A DNA stretch of 64,000 nucleotides, taken from Thauera sp. GDN1 (GTDB lineage Bacteria > Pseudomonadota > Gammaproteobacteria > Burkholderiales > Rhodocyclaceae). Made by a program: the position numbers and the translations under genes. The notes below the pieces were generated by a model. That model ran no database searches. It saw only the letters and a list, made by a program, of their open reading frames with translations, and was not told the origin of the DNA. The stretch covers positions 1,736,001 to 1,800,000 of the forward strand of contig NZ_CP097870.1 in NCBI RefSeq assembly GCF_029223545.1, written 5' to 3'. Shown in pieces: positions 41,201 through 51,655 of the stretch; the first letter of the stretch is position 1, and each line of letters starts with the position of its first letter.

Positions 41201-41813
41201 CGACCAGGGCTTCGTGCGCGACGTGCTCGCCAGCCCGGACGACCTGTCCATCATCTCGGGCGTGGTCGGCATGGCCAAGGCCTTCGGCCTGCAGGTGATC
41301 GCGGAAGGGGTGGAAACCGTGGAGCACGGCGAGCTCCTGCTGCATCTGGGCTGCGAACAGGCCCAGGGCTATGGCATTGCCCGCCCCATGCCGGCGGCGG
41401 CCTTGCCCGGCTGGATCGCTGGCTGGAAGCCGGAGCCGTCGTGGCGCGCACAGCCTGCGATCGACGTACGCGACATGCCGCTGCTGCACGCCATGGTCGA
41501 ACATCGAGGCTGGCTGCTGCGACTGGAGCAATGGCTGTGCGGCCACAGCGAGCGTGCGCCGCTCATGGACCATCGCCAGTGCGGACTGGCCCACTGGATG
41601 AATGGCGACGGACGATCCCATACCATCCACCGTCCGGAGTATCAGCGACTCTTCCGTCTGCACCGTGAGGTGCACCAGCTGGGCCACGACGCCTTGTCCG
41701 CACGGGGGCAGGGCAGGATGGATTCTGCGCTGGCCCTGCTGCCGCGCCTGCGCAGCCAGTGCGAGGGCCTGGTGGCGGAGCTGAGGGCGCTGCTCCGGCG
41801 CGCGCAGCGCTAG
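38235..41813 (+). CDS. Hemerythrin-PAS-GAF-PAS-GGDEF-EAL-CZB multisensor c-di-GMP protein
   Basis: A 1192-residue cytosolic protein with stacked modules. Bacteriohemerythrin (about 10-150) carries diiron ligands His32 (DEQHRHL), His69/Glu73 (HFDAEE), then HQGF and WLAHHILYDD. A PAS domain lies at about 200-325 and a GAF domain at 340-510, followed by a second PAS at 515-635. The GGDEF domain has an intact RVGGDEFVV (about 717); EAL starts with AEALIRW (about 846) and keeps DDFGTGFSSL and IAEGVET. The C-terminal ~110 residues resemble a CZB zinc-binding domain (MVEHRGWLLRLEQWL, CGLAHWM at about 1116, HREVHQLGHDAL). Both catalytic halves look competent. Predicted inputs are O2/redox through the diiron site and zinc through CZB. 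Confidence 0.9.
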   Translation: MSTSAGSPRPDFDIVPWNSSFETGVGLIDEQHRHLVDLINDLARQYVRGLDPGGAQRIVGALADYTAYHFDAEEALWAEALQDDQWAVAHRRAHQGFVDKVRGLQADLSRHEALPALDDLLSFLTRWLAHHILYDDKRMATALLAVRQGVGVGGAKQHAVEAMSGQASVLIQSVLSMYELLSTRTLALERETFARHRAEQALREQDERWEAAVGVSRDTLWDCDLREVALPEPGHVDHWSLPAGMAFLEDGEQRIHAEDWPRLRSHLLAHLLGHGEAFSDQYRVVDAQGGVRWLQSRGKVVARDTGGRPLRMVGTQTDISERKTAELALQRERDTRTIISDFAADFMASSLGDFDAAIRRALERSGTYLQADRSYVFLLTGDGEYMNNTHEWCAPGIRPKIDHLQGIPADATPWWWAQLRDPGYVLVRRVADMPPEAHAEQAILQAQDIQSVCVHPLRAGGRIVGFLGNDSVLRERQWGADVLHFLSLMSDLLGIALEHRQVHQQRAQALHRLERAEQQAHLGHWILDPASGRATWSAEVFRILERSPGSVVPSHEAYLESVHPEDRQAVHQALEQAQASLGRMHVEHRVLLEGGRQKHVEVRGQFSAGEEGRAALIEGTVQDVSDKARHQEELQRLAFQDPLTGLPNRRALEETLRREMQHAQRHGEVLAMALVDLDNFREATERFGPALGDRLLLALSQRMRVLFDQPGAVSRVGGDEFVVLFTRLQQPKAHVVQVKRLLAAINEPLSIDGVELAIGASVGVTEFPQPMAVSGDQLLRQAQQALFDAKLHGKNRYHLYDATWEKDTRVLAERLDEIQAALRGDEFVLHYQPKVNMRTGVVIGAEALIRWQKPSGQLLGPADFLPIVQDHPLEVALGDWVIEAALTQMRAWQAQGLHLQISVNVSSLQLLDDAFVDKLQALLSEFPDVAPAALQLEILESSALQDIARVSRIMQRCRELGVSFALDDFGTGFSSLAYLKHLPASVLKIDQGFVRDVLASPDDLSIISGVVGMAKAFGLQVIAEGVETVEHGELLLHLGCEQAQGYGIARPMPAAALPGWIAGWKPEPSWRAQPAIDVRDMPLLHAMVEHRGWLLRLEQWLCGHSERAPLMDHRQCGLAHWMNGDGRSHTIHRPEYQRLFRLHREVHQLGHDALSARGQGRMDSALALLPRLRSQCEGLVAELRALLRRAQR

Positions 41814-41823
41814 TTGGCCCCCA

Positions 41824-41856
41824 CCGCTGCGGCGCCACGGCGCGGGGCCGCAGCGG
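41824..41856. terminator. Hairpin between converging c-di-GMP gene and recJ
   Basis: CCGCTGCGGC (41824-41833) pairs perfectly with GCCGCAGCGG (41847-41856). It lies in the 60-base gap where the two genes converge. No T-run follows on either strand, so it may rely on other factors. Confidence 0.5.
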
Positions 41857-41873
41857 CCGGTGAAGGCGTGTCC

Positions 41874-43565
41874 TCAGGCGGCCTCGAAATGCTCCAGCAT
41901 CAGCTGCACGCTGGCGACGCCGTTGTACTCGTTGACGCCGAGGCGGAAGGCGGCGTGGATCTGTCCGGCCGCGCCTTCGGCGTGGTTGAAGCGGATCGCC
42001 TCATAGCGCGTGCCGCCGCGTGAGAGCTCGAGCTTGAGGTGCTTGTCCTTCAGCAGGCGCTGGCGCTCGACGCGGAACACGTCGTCGAAGACGGGGGGCG
42101 GAAAGCCCTGGCCCCAGATCTCGTTGTCGAGCATGCGCGCGGCGTCGAGCGCGAAATAGCCGGACTCGAGGCTGCCGTCGGTGTCGATGCGGCGCTCCAG
42201 CTGCGCGGGTTCGAGCAGTTCGCTCACCACCTCCTCGAAGGCGGCGTCGAAGCGTGCGAGCTCGGATTCGCGGATGGTGAGGCCCGCGGCCATCGCGTGG
42301 CCGCCGAAGCGCACGATGAGCTCGGGGTGGCGCTTGGTGACGAGGTCGAGCGCGTCGCGCAGGTGCAGACCGGGGATCGAGCGCCCGGAGCCCTTGAGCT
42401 CGCCGTCGTTCGCGCGCGCGAAGGCGATCGTGGGCCGGTGCAGGCGTTCCTTGATGCGACCGGCGACGATGCCGATCACGCCCTGGTGCCAGTCGGGCTC
42501 GAACAGCGCCACGGTGGCACGGTTGCCGGCGTCGAAGCCGGCGAGCCGGTTCAGCGCATCTTCCTGCATGCCGGCCTCGATGCTGCGGCGCTCGCGGTTG
42601 AGCTTGTCGAGCTCCTGGGCGATGTTCATCGCCCGGCCGGCGTCGTCGGTGATCAGGCATTCGATGCCCAGGCTCATGTCCGACAGCCGGCCGGCAGCGT
42701 TGAGCCGCGGGCCGATCATGAAGCCGAGGTCCATCGTGCTGGCGCGCGCCGGATCGCGGCCGGCCACCGCGAACAGCGCGCGGATGCCCGGCTGCAGGCG
42801 CCCGGCGCGCATGCGGGCGAGGCCCTGCGCGACCAGGATGCGGTTGTTGCGGTCGAGCTTGACCACGTCGGCCACGGTGCCGAGCGCGACCAGGTCGAGC
42901 AGGTCGGCGAGGTTGGGCTCCTTGCCGCCGGTGAAGGCGCCGCGCTCGCGCAGCTCGGCGCGCAGCGCGAGCATGGTGTAGAACATCGCGCCCACGCCGG
43001 CCAGCGCCTTGCTCGGGAAGTCGCAGCCGGGCTGGTTGGGGTTCACGATCACGTCGGCCTCGGGCAGCACGTCGCCGGGCAGGTGGTGGTCGGTGATCAC
43101 CGTGGCCATGCCGTGGGCGCGCGCGGCGGAGATGCCCTCGACGCTGGCGATGCCGTTGTCGACGGTGATCAGCACCTCGGGTTCGAGCTGCGCGGCGATC
43201 TCCACCATCGCCGGGGTGAGGCCGTAGCCCAGGGTCACGCGGTCCGGCACCAGGTAATGCACGTCGGCGCCGAAGGCGCGCAGCGCGCGCACGCCCACCG
43301 CGCACGCGGTGGCGCCGTCGCAGTCGTAGTCGGCGACGATCACCATGCGCGCGCCGGCCTCGATGGCGTCGGCGAGGAGCTGCGCGGCCTCGGTCGTGCC
43401 GGTCAGCGCCTCGGGCGGCAGCAGGTTCTTCAGGCTGGTGTCGAGCTCGTCGGCGCGGGCGATGCCGCGCGCGGCGTAGAGGCGGGCGAGCAGGGGATGC
43501 AGGCCGGCATCGGCGAGGCGGTTGAAGGCCTGCTGCGGGACAGCGCGGGACTGGATGCGGGTCAT
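41874..43565 (-). CDS. recJ: Single-stranded-DNA-specific 5'-3' exonuclease RecJ
   Basis: A 563-residue DHH-family exonuclease of recombination and mismatch/base-excision repair. Motif I is VIVADYDCDGATACAV, motif II is ITVDNGI, the DHH-type motif is VITDHHLPG, and DLLDLVALGTVADVV and MIGPRLNAAGRLSDM follow; the DHHA1 glycine-rich motif is in RFGGHAMAAGLTI. The ATG at 43565 overlaps the upstream rpfE-type stop codon by four bases (ATGA), so the two are coupled. Length is normal (E. coli 577). Confidence 0.96.
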   Translation of the reverse strand: MTRIQSRAVPQQAFNRLADAGLHPLLARLYAARGIARADELDTSLKNLLPPEALTGTTEAAQLLADAIEAGARMVIVADYDCDGATACAVGVRALRAFGADVHYLVPDRVTLGYGLTPAMVEIAAQLEPEVLITVDNGIASVEGISAARAHGMATVITDHHLPGDVLPEADVIVNPNQPGCDFPSKALAGVGAMFYTMLALRAELRERGAFTGGKEPNLADLLDLVALGTVADVVKLDRNNRILVAQGLARMRAGRLQPGIRALFAVAGRDPARASTMDLGFMIGPRLNAAGRLSDMSLGIECLITDDAGRAMNIAQELDKLNRERRSIEAGMQEDALNRLAGFDAGNRATVALFEPDWHQGVIGIVAGRIKERLHRPTIAFARANDGELKGSGRSIPGLHLRDALDLVTKRHPELIVRFGGHAMAAGLTIRESELARFDAAFEEVVSELLEPAQLERRIDTDGSLESGYFALDAARMLDNEIWGQGFPPPVFDDVFRVERQRLLKDKHLKLELSRGGTRYEAIRFNHAEGAAGQIHAAFRLGVNEYNGVASVQLMLEHFEAA

Positions 43566-44650
43566 CGGTCGTGAGGTGCGTCTAGGGGCGGCCGGGTCGG
43601 GGGCGGGGCGTCCGGTACCGTCATCGGCGCCGGGGCGACCGACTTCAGCAGCGCCTCGAAGGAATGGGGTTTGCGCCAGAACTTCCAGCGCTCGCTGCGG
43701 CGGAGCTCGAGCTCGAGCGTGCCGCGGTCGCCGGGGGCGAGGATGCGCAGCGTGTCGATGCGGCCGCGTTGCGCGGCCTCGGCGAGGGGGGCGAACCAGT
43801 CGCGTTCCAGTGCCTCCAGGCCCCTGCGCCAGGCGTCGAGGTCGAGCTGCTGGGCGGGTTTCTGCAGCGCGTCGAGCACCACCAGGGTGTCCTGCGCTAG
43901 CGCCGTGGCGAGATCCGGCGCCCGGACCGGCACGCCGGCGGCGCGGGCAAGGCCCACAGCGAGCGGGTCCAGGGCCTGCACGGCGGCGGCCGGCGGCCTG
44001 AGGGGCAGGGCGAGCGTGCCGGCGCCCCACAGCCACAGGCTGTTGACCGGCCGCCGCCCGCCGTCCTCGCGGGCGCGGCTGATGGCGTGGTTGTGCAGCA
44101 CGATCTGCGCTTCGTTCATCGTGCGCTGCCACAGCGTCGCATCCGCGCCTTCGGGCAGGAAGTGCTTGATCGGCCGGCCGACGACGTCGTCGAGCGGGTA
44201 CAGCGTCACCTCGGTCGGCGCGTTCAGGCGCAGGTACCAGCGGTTCGGGGCGCAGGCCTCGAAGCGGCCGAGGTCGGCGAACACGTCATTGAGCGCGACG
44301 ATCAGCGCGGCGGATTCCGCCGCATCGAGCTCGCCCTCGGGGAAGGCCTGCAGCAGCAGATGCTCGCGCGCGAAGGACAGGTTGACCGGATCGGCGCACA
44401 GCCAGTGCACGCCGGGTTCGGGTGTCGGCGCGTCGGCTTCGCCGAGGCGGCGCAGGGCGGCCAGCGGCAGCGGCGCTGCATCGAGGCCGAACAGGCGGGC
44501 GAGCTGGCGATCGCAGGGCTCGAATGCACCCACCTGCCGGCGGCCGCGGCCGAGCAGGGTGGCGAGGCCGTCGAGCGCGAGCCCGGCGGCGGGCCCGAGC
44601 AGCGAGGCCACGGGCCACAGCAGCCCGGGAATGAATAGCTGGAGAGTCAT
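43562..44650 (-). CDS. RpfE-like conserved protein upstream of recJ
   Basis: A 362-residue soluble protein without catalytic motifs that I recognise. Segments such as GVHWLCADPVNLSFAREHLL, PNRWYLRLNAP, FLPEGADATLWQRTMNEAQI and VNSLWLWGAGTLA match the family annotated as RpfE-type regulatory protein (COG4255-like), sometimes mislabelled phosphoglycerate mutase. In Xanthomonas the rpfE gene is next to recJ in the rpf cluster, which also contains prfB and lysS homologues, and the same rpfE-recJ arrangement is seen here with a four-base overlap. Biochemical function is unknown. A candidate promoter lies at 44672-44683. Confidence 0.7.
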   Translation of the reverse strand: MTLQLFIPGLLWPVASLLGPAAGLALDGLATLLGRGRRQVGAFEPCDRQLARLFGLDAAPLPLAALRRLGEADAPTPEPGVHWLCADPVNLSFAREHLLLQAFPEGELDAAESAALIVALNDVFADLGRFEACAPNRWYLRLNAPTEVTLYPLDDVVGRPIKHFLPEGADATLWQRTMNEAQIVLHNHAISRAREDGGRRPVNSLWLWGAGTLALPLRPPAAAVQALDPLAVGLARAAGVPVRAPDLATALAQDTLVVLDALQKPAQQLDLDAWRRGLEALERDWFAPLAEAAQRGRIDTLRILAPGDRGTLELELRRSERWKFWRKPHSFEALLKSVAPAPMTVPDAPPPTRPPLDAPHDR

Positions 44651-44671
44651 CGGCAGGACGTGGTGGGAAGC

Positions 44672-44683
44672 GGCGCGAGTCTA
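44672..44683 (-). promoter_or_regulatory. Candidate rpfE-recJ promoter -10
   Basis: On the minus strand TAGACT is followed at once by CGCGCC, 22 bases before the rpfE-type ATG. The same TAGACT plus GC-rich discriminator occurs at 52960-52971 and 55646-55651. Confidence 0.45.
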
Positions 44684-44756
44684 GCACGTGCCGTCGCCGG
44701 CGCCGCGGGCAGGAGCGGCCCGCGTCCGCTCGGACTCTACTGATGTTTCAGAAGAA

Positions 44757-44778
44757 AGAAATATGAACTAATATTTCT
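44757..44778. promoter_or_regulatory. Operator-like inverted repeat of the RES toxin-antitoxin operon
   Basis: AGAAATAT (44757-44764) and ATATTTCT (44771-44778) form a perfect eight-base inverted repeat with a six-base spacer, 18 bases before the antitoxin ATG and next to a strong AAAGGAGGT ribosome site. The region is AT-rich against GC-rich surroundings. Antitoxins of this class repress their own operon, so this is the likely binding site. Confidence 0.6.
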
Positions 44779-44796
44779 GTAGAAAGGAGGTGCGCC

Positions 44797-45192
44797 ATGA
44801 CTGCATCCGCTGCCACCAACACGGCCACCGCTGGCGAGCAGACCGCCAATGCGGCGGTCGTGCTCTCGAAGGCGGTCGCCCGCGCTGCCGAACGCCTCGG
44901 CGTTTCGCGTGCGCTGCTTGCCAAGGTCCTGGGGGTGAGCCCGGCGACCATCACGCGGCTCCATGCCGGCGACTACCAGCTCGAGCAGCACCGCAAGGAG
45001 TGGGAGTTCGCGCTGCTGTTCGTGCGCCTGTTCCGCTCGCTCGATTCCATCGTGGGCGAGGAGAAGACCGCGCGCGCGTGGCTCAACAGCGACAACAAGG
45101 CGCTCAACGCGCGCCCCATCGAACTCATCGGCCAGACCGAAGGACTCGTCCGTGTCGTCCACTATCTGGACGCCGCTCGCGGTCTCGTCTGA
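44797..45192 (+). CDS. Xre/MbcA/ParS-type antitoxin
   Basis: A 131-residue protein with an N-terminal Xre-like helix-turn-helix (AAERLGVSRALLAKVLGVSP, then ATITRLHAGDYQL) and a C-terminal MbcA/ParS toxin-binding domain (DSIVGEEKTARAWLNSDNKALNARPIEL in two adjoining segments, then VVHYLDAARGLV). The ARAWLNSDNKAL segment is typical. It is immediately followed, with a 41-base overlap, by the RES-domain toxin gene. The antitoxin should bind and block the toxin's active site and repress the operon through the repeat at 44757-44778. An excellent ribosome site precedes the ATG. Confidence 0.92.
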   Translation: MTASAATNTATAGEQTANAAVVLSKAVARAAERLGVSRALLAKVLGVSPATITRLHAGDYQLEQHRKEWEFALLFVRLFRSLDSIVGEEKTARAWLNSDNKALNARPIELIGQTEGLVRVVHYLDAARGLV

Positions 45193-45871
45193 AGCGCGCG
45201 CCTGGGCAGCGCCGGCCTGGCGCATGGTCGAAGCCCAGCACGTCGCCTCGACCATGAAGATCGTCGACGACGCGGCCGAACAGGACGTGCTGGAGCAACT
45301 GCTCGAGTCCAGCAAGCCTCCTCGGCCTTCCGGTGTCCCCACGCTGGACTACCTGCTCGCCTCGCCGTTTCGATATGACCCGAGGCGGGGCGGTTCGCGC
45401 TTTCGGGGCGCCACCGACCCCGGCGTGTTCTACGGCGCGCAGGGTGTGCGCACGGCCTGCGCCGAGCTGGGGTACTGGCGCTGGAAATTCCTCCACGACG
45501 CAGTCGATCTGGAGCGAATCGAGCCCGTGGCCCACACCGCATTTCGGGTCAGGCTCGCCGCCGTGGTCGCCGACCTGCGCGAGCCACCCTTTGCCATCGA
45601 CCTCGATGCCTGGAAGCATCCCACCGACTACGGCGCCACCCAGGCCTTTGCCCGCGTCGCGCGCGAGGCCCGGATCGGCGGAATCGTTTATCCGTCGGTG
45701 CGCGATCCGGAACCGGCGTGGTGCATCGCCGTTCTCGATGCCGCCGCGTTCGCGTCACCCAGGCCCGATCCGGGCAAGCAGACCTGGTGGCTCGCCGTGC
45801 TGCAGGATGGCGTGGTGTGGCGACGCGACAGCGAGCGGCTGGTCTTTGCCGCAAGGCGTTGGCGGACCTGA
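45152..45871 (+). CDS. RES-domain toxin (NAD+-degrading family)
   Basis: About 239 residues. The RES domain is seen in RRGGSRFRGATDPGVFYGAQ, followed by GVRTACAELGYWRW and, near the end, RIGGIVYPSVRDPEPAWCIA, containing the conserved Arg, Tyr and Glu of the NAD+-binding fold. Family members (MbcT, ParT, RES toxins) phosphorolyse NAD+ or ADP-ribosylate targets. I use the GTG at 45152, preceded by AAGGA seven bases away; the N-terminus then reads VSSTIWTPLAVSSEARAW, as in relatives, and overlaps the antitoxin by 41 bases. No frameshift or truncation is seen, so the toxin is probably active. Confidence 0.9.
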   Translation: MSSTIWTPLAVSSEARAWAAPAWRMVEAQHVASTMKIVDDAAEQDVLEQLLESSKPPRPSGVPTLDYLLASPFRYDPRRGGSRFRGATDPGVFYGAQGVRTACAELGYWRWKFLHDAVDLERIEPVAHTAFRVRLAAVVADLREPPFAIDLDAWKHPTDYGATQAFARVAREARIGGIVYPSVRDPEPAWCIAVLDAAAFASPRPDPGKQTWWLAVLQDGVVWRRDSERLVFAARRWRT

Positions 45872-45952
45872 GCTCCGAAACGACGAGGTCGCTTCCCGGC
45901 TCATGCGGGCGAGGTCGTAACGATGGCGCGTCCGTCGGAGGGGCCCGATACA

Positions 45953-48210
<2,258 letters not shown>

Positions 48211-48214
<4 letters not shown>

Positions 48215-50178
48215 CCCGGGCCTCCGCCGTTGGTCTCGAGCCGGTTGCGGCCCGCGGCCTTGGCGCGGTACATCGCCGCATCGGCGCGCCGCAGCAGGTC
48301 TTCGGCGCGTTCGTCCGCGCTGCCGAAGCAGGTCACGCCGATGCTCGGGGTGTTGCGGTGGCGCTCGCCCGCGATCAGGAAGGGTTCGTTGAGCGCGGCG
48401 AGGATCTTCTCGCCGATCGCAACACCTTTCTCGCAGGCCTCCTCCGCAGTTTCGCCCAGATCCTCCAGCATCACGACGAACTCGTCGCCACCGAGGCGGG
48501 CGACGGTGTCGCCCTCGCGCACGCTCAGGCGTAGCCGGTGCGCGACCTCGCACAGCAGCTTGTCGCCGGCCTCGTGGCCGTAGCTGTCGTTGATCGACTT
48601 GAAGTGGTCGAGGTCGATGAAGAGCAGCGCGCCGTGGCGGCCGTGGCGGCGGCTGTTCGCCACGCCCTGGCGCAAGCGGTCGAGCAGGAAGCGGCGGTTG
48701 GGCAGATGGGTGAGGGTGTCGACGAAGGCGAGGTTGCGGATCGCCTCCTCGGCCTTCTTACGCTCGCTCACGTCGATGATGACGCCGTCCAGCCACAGGG
48801 GCTTGCCGTCTCGGTCGACATAGACGCGGCCGCGCTCGCTGACCCAATGAGTCTGCCCGTTGCGTGCCTGCATCCGGTATTCCACTTCGTAGCTGGTGCG
48901 GCGTTCCAGGGCCGTCCGGATGGCCTCCTCGATTGCCGTGAAGTCCTCGCGGAGGATGAAGTCGCCGAAGGTGACGCGGGACGACATGAACTCCGCCGGG
49001 GTCGCGCCGGTGAGGGGCTCGATGCCCTGGCTGATGTGCATTACCGCCCACGGCGCGTCGACCTGGCTGCGGAACACCACGCCGGGCACGTTCTCGACCA
49101 GGGTGCGGAACTCGTCGCGGCTGCGCGCCAGGCTCGCCGCGATGGCCTGCAGGCGGCGGCGATGGCGCGCGCCGGTCTGGGTGAAGGCGAACAGCAGCAG
49201 GCTCAGCGCGCCACCGCCGGCCAGGATCAGGACCGGCTCCATGCTCGCCTGGCTGGCCTCGAACCCGGCAGTGCTGCTGAAGCGCGCCACCCAGGGCCTG
49301 CCGGCGACCTCGATGCAGTGGGTGACCACGAAGCGGGCCGTGCCGCTGCGTCGCGCCGAGGCGAACAGCAGCCTGTCTTCGGCGATCTCGCCGTCGAAGA
49401 GCTCGATGTCGATCCCACCGGGGCCGCTGCCGAAAATGCGCTGCATGGCGTCGTGGGCACGGAGGGTGCTGTAAACGAAGCCGCGCAGGGCTGCGCGGCG
49501 TGCGGCGACCGTCACCGGTTCGGTCGCCTGGGCGTAGATGGGCAGATAGATCAGGAAGCCGGGCTGGATCTCGCTGCCGTACTCCTGGACCAGCACCAGC
49601 TTGCCCGTGAGCGCCGGCCGGCCGCTGTCGCGCGCACGGTCCATCGCCTCGCGCCGCACCGGTTCCGAGTACATGTCGTAACCGAAGGCGCGCCGGTTCC
49701 GCTCGTCGAAGGGCTCGAGATACACCACGCTGCTGTAGGGGTCGCGCGCGCCAGCGGGATGGATGTGGTAGTCCGGAAAGCCTTCGGCACGCACCGCGGC
49801 GACGTGCGCATCCACCGCGGCGGCCGGCACCATCTCGGTGAAGCCTGCGCCGAGCATGCCCGGCAGGGCCTCTTCTATATCGAGCGCGGCGACATAGGCC
49901 TTCCATTCCGCGCGGCTGACGTGATCGCTGGCGGCGAAGAGCGCGGCGGCGCCGCGCAGCACCTGCTCGTGCGCCTGCATCCGTGAGACGAGGAGATCGC
50001 GTGCGGCCTCGGCGACATGGGCGAAGCGGTCGCGGGCGCGCTCGGTGACATGGCGGTCGAGGTATTTCCACAGCGCGAGCGTCACCCCCAGGCTGATGGC
50101 GAGGATCAGCCAGGCAGCGATTCCGCGGCGAGGCAAGCCGCGGGAGCGACCGGACGGGGGGTGCGACTGCGCCAGCAT
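48211..50178 (-). CDS. CHASE-PAS-GGDEF membrane diguanylate cyclase
   Basis: A 655-residue inner-membrane sensor. TM1 ([17 protein letters not shown]) is followed by a periplasmic CHASE domain (about 45-310; [20 protein letters not shown], then [15 protein letters not shown]), TM2 ([18 protein letters not shown]), a PAS domain with PAC (about 355-475; [20 protein letters not shown] ... [15 protein letters not shown]) and a GGDEF domain with intact [11 protein letters not shown] (about 580). CHASE domains bind small extracellular ligands such as cytokinin-like or amino-acid signals. No EAL domain is present, so it should only make c-di-GMP. It converges on ygiQ with a four-base overlap and is divergent from lolC/E. 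Confidence 0.92.
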
Positions 50179-50352
50179 GGATCGCGTTGATGATGACGTG
50201 ATCGGAACTCCAGTCTTTCATGAATCGCGACCGACCGCCAGTGATGACCATGGCGTCGGGGCGCGAGGCCCCGAACGAGGGGCGCGCGGCCGCATCCGCC
50301 CGCGATTTACATTCACATGCGCTTTGGTGTCGCCTGCCGGCGCATCCCCGGG

Positions 50353-50358
50353 CACAAT
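50353..50358 (+). promoter_or_regulatory. Candidate lolC/E promoter -10
   Basis: CACAAT followed by GCCGGCC, 41 bases before the lolC/E start. This repeats the -10 plus GC-rich discriminator arrangement found elsewhere in the window. The rest of 50179-50398 contains no convincing gene. Confidence 0.35.
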
Positions 50359-50398
50359 GCCGGCCTTGTCGAAAAAGAACTCGGGACAGCCGGTGTCG

Positions 50399-51655
50399 AT
50401 GCCTTACGAATTTCTCGTCGGTCTGCGCTACACGCGTTCGCGCAAGCGGGCGCAGGGGCGCAACCGCTTCATCTCCTTCATCTCCCTCGTGTCGATGTTC
50501 GGCATCGCGCTCGGCGTGGCCGCGCTGATCGTCGTGCTGTCGGTGATGAACGGCTTCCAGGAGGAGTTGCGCACCCGCATCCTCGGCGTGGCCTCGCACG
50601 TGCAGGTGCAGAGCGTCGATGGCGGGCTGCTCGCCTGGCAGCAGGTCGCCGACGAATCGCTGCGCCATCCCTCGGTGCGGGCGGCGGCGCCCTATGTGCA
50701 GGAGCAGGGCATGCTGTCCTTCGACGAGGGCGTGCGCGGCACCATCGTGCGCGGCGTGATCCCCGCCGAGGAAGACAAGGTCGCCGACTTCGGGCGCTAC
50801 ATGAAGGCGGGCGACTTCGCCGCGCTCGAGGCCGGGCGCTTCGGCATCGTGCTCGGCCGCGACCTCGCCGCCGCGCTGCGCGTGCAGATGGGTGACAAGG
50901 TGACGCTGATCGCGCCCCAGGGCCTGGTGACCCCGGCGGCGGTGCTGCCGCGGGTCAAGCAGTTCGAGGTCGTCGGCATCTTCGAGGCCGGCATGTACGA
51001 GTACGACTCGGGGCTGGCGCTGGTGCACGTCGCCGACGCGCAGGCCCTGTACCGGCTCGGCGACGCGGTGAGCGGGGTGCGCCTGAAGCTCGACGACCTC
51101 TTCGCCGCGCCGCGGGTGGCGCGCGAGCTGGCGATGACGATCAGCGAGCCCGGGCTGGTGGTGGCCGACTGGACGCGCAGCCACGCCAACTTCTTCCGTG
51201 CGGTGGCGCTGGAGAAGACGATGATGACTCTGATCCTGTTCCTGATCGTCGCGGTGGCGGCGTTCAACATCGTGTCCACGCTGGTGATGGCGGTGCAGGA
51301 GAAATACGCCGACATCGCCATCCTGCGCACGCTGGGCGCGAGCCCGGCCTCGATCATGGGCATCTTCGTGCTGCAGGGCTCGATCATCGGCCTGGTCGGC
51401 CTCGCCGCGGGCGTGATCGGCGGGCTGGCGATCGCCAACAACCTCGACGTGGTCATCCCCGCGCTCGAGACCCTGACCGGGGCCACGCTGTGGAACAAGG
51501 AAATCTATTACATCAACGAGCTGCCCTCGAAGGTGCTGCCGGCCGACGTGAGCTCGATCGTGTCGGTGTCCTTCGTGCTCACCCTGCTCGCCGCGCTGTA
51601 TCCGAGCTGGCGCGCGTCGCGGGTGAATCCGGCGGAGGCCCTGCGCTATGAGTGA
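50399..51655 (+). CDS. lolC: Lipoprotein-releasing ABC permease LolC/LolE
   Basis: A 418-residue inner-membrane permease that extracts outer-membrane lipoproteins for LolA. Features: [20 protein letters not shown] start, TM1 with [20 protein letters not shown], a large periplasmic domain (about 45-265), then three C-terminal helices ([58 protein letters not shown]) and the ending [10 protein letters not shown]. Only one permease gene lies beside lolD, so this is probably a LolF-like homodimer that replaces separate LolC and LolE, as in many betaproteobacteria. It overlaps lolD by eight bases. The ATG at 50399 fits the family; upstream frame is spurious. Confidence 0.93.
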   Translation: MPYEFLVGLRYTRSRKRAQGRNRFISFISLVSMFGIALGVAALIVVLSVMNGFQEELRTRILGVASHVQVQSVDGGLLAWQQVADESLRHPSVRAAAPYVQEQGMLSFDEGVRGTIVRGVIPAEEDKVADFGRYMKAGDFAALEAGRFGIVLGRDLAAALRVQMGDKVTLIAPQGLVTPAAVLPRVKQFEVVGIFEAGMYEYDSGLALVHVADAQALYRLGDAVSGVRLKLDDLFAAPRVARELAMTISEPGLVVADWTRSHANFFRAVALEKTMMTLILFLIVAVAAFNIVSTLVMAVQEKYADIAILRTLGASPASIMGIFVLQGSIIGLVGLAAGVIGGLAIANNLDVVIPALETLTGATLWNKEIYYINELPSKVLPADVSSIVSVSFVLTLLAALYPSWRASRVNPAEALRYE

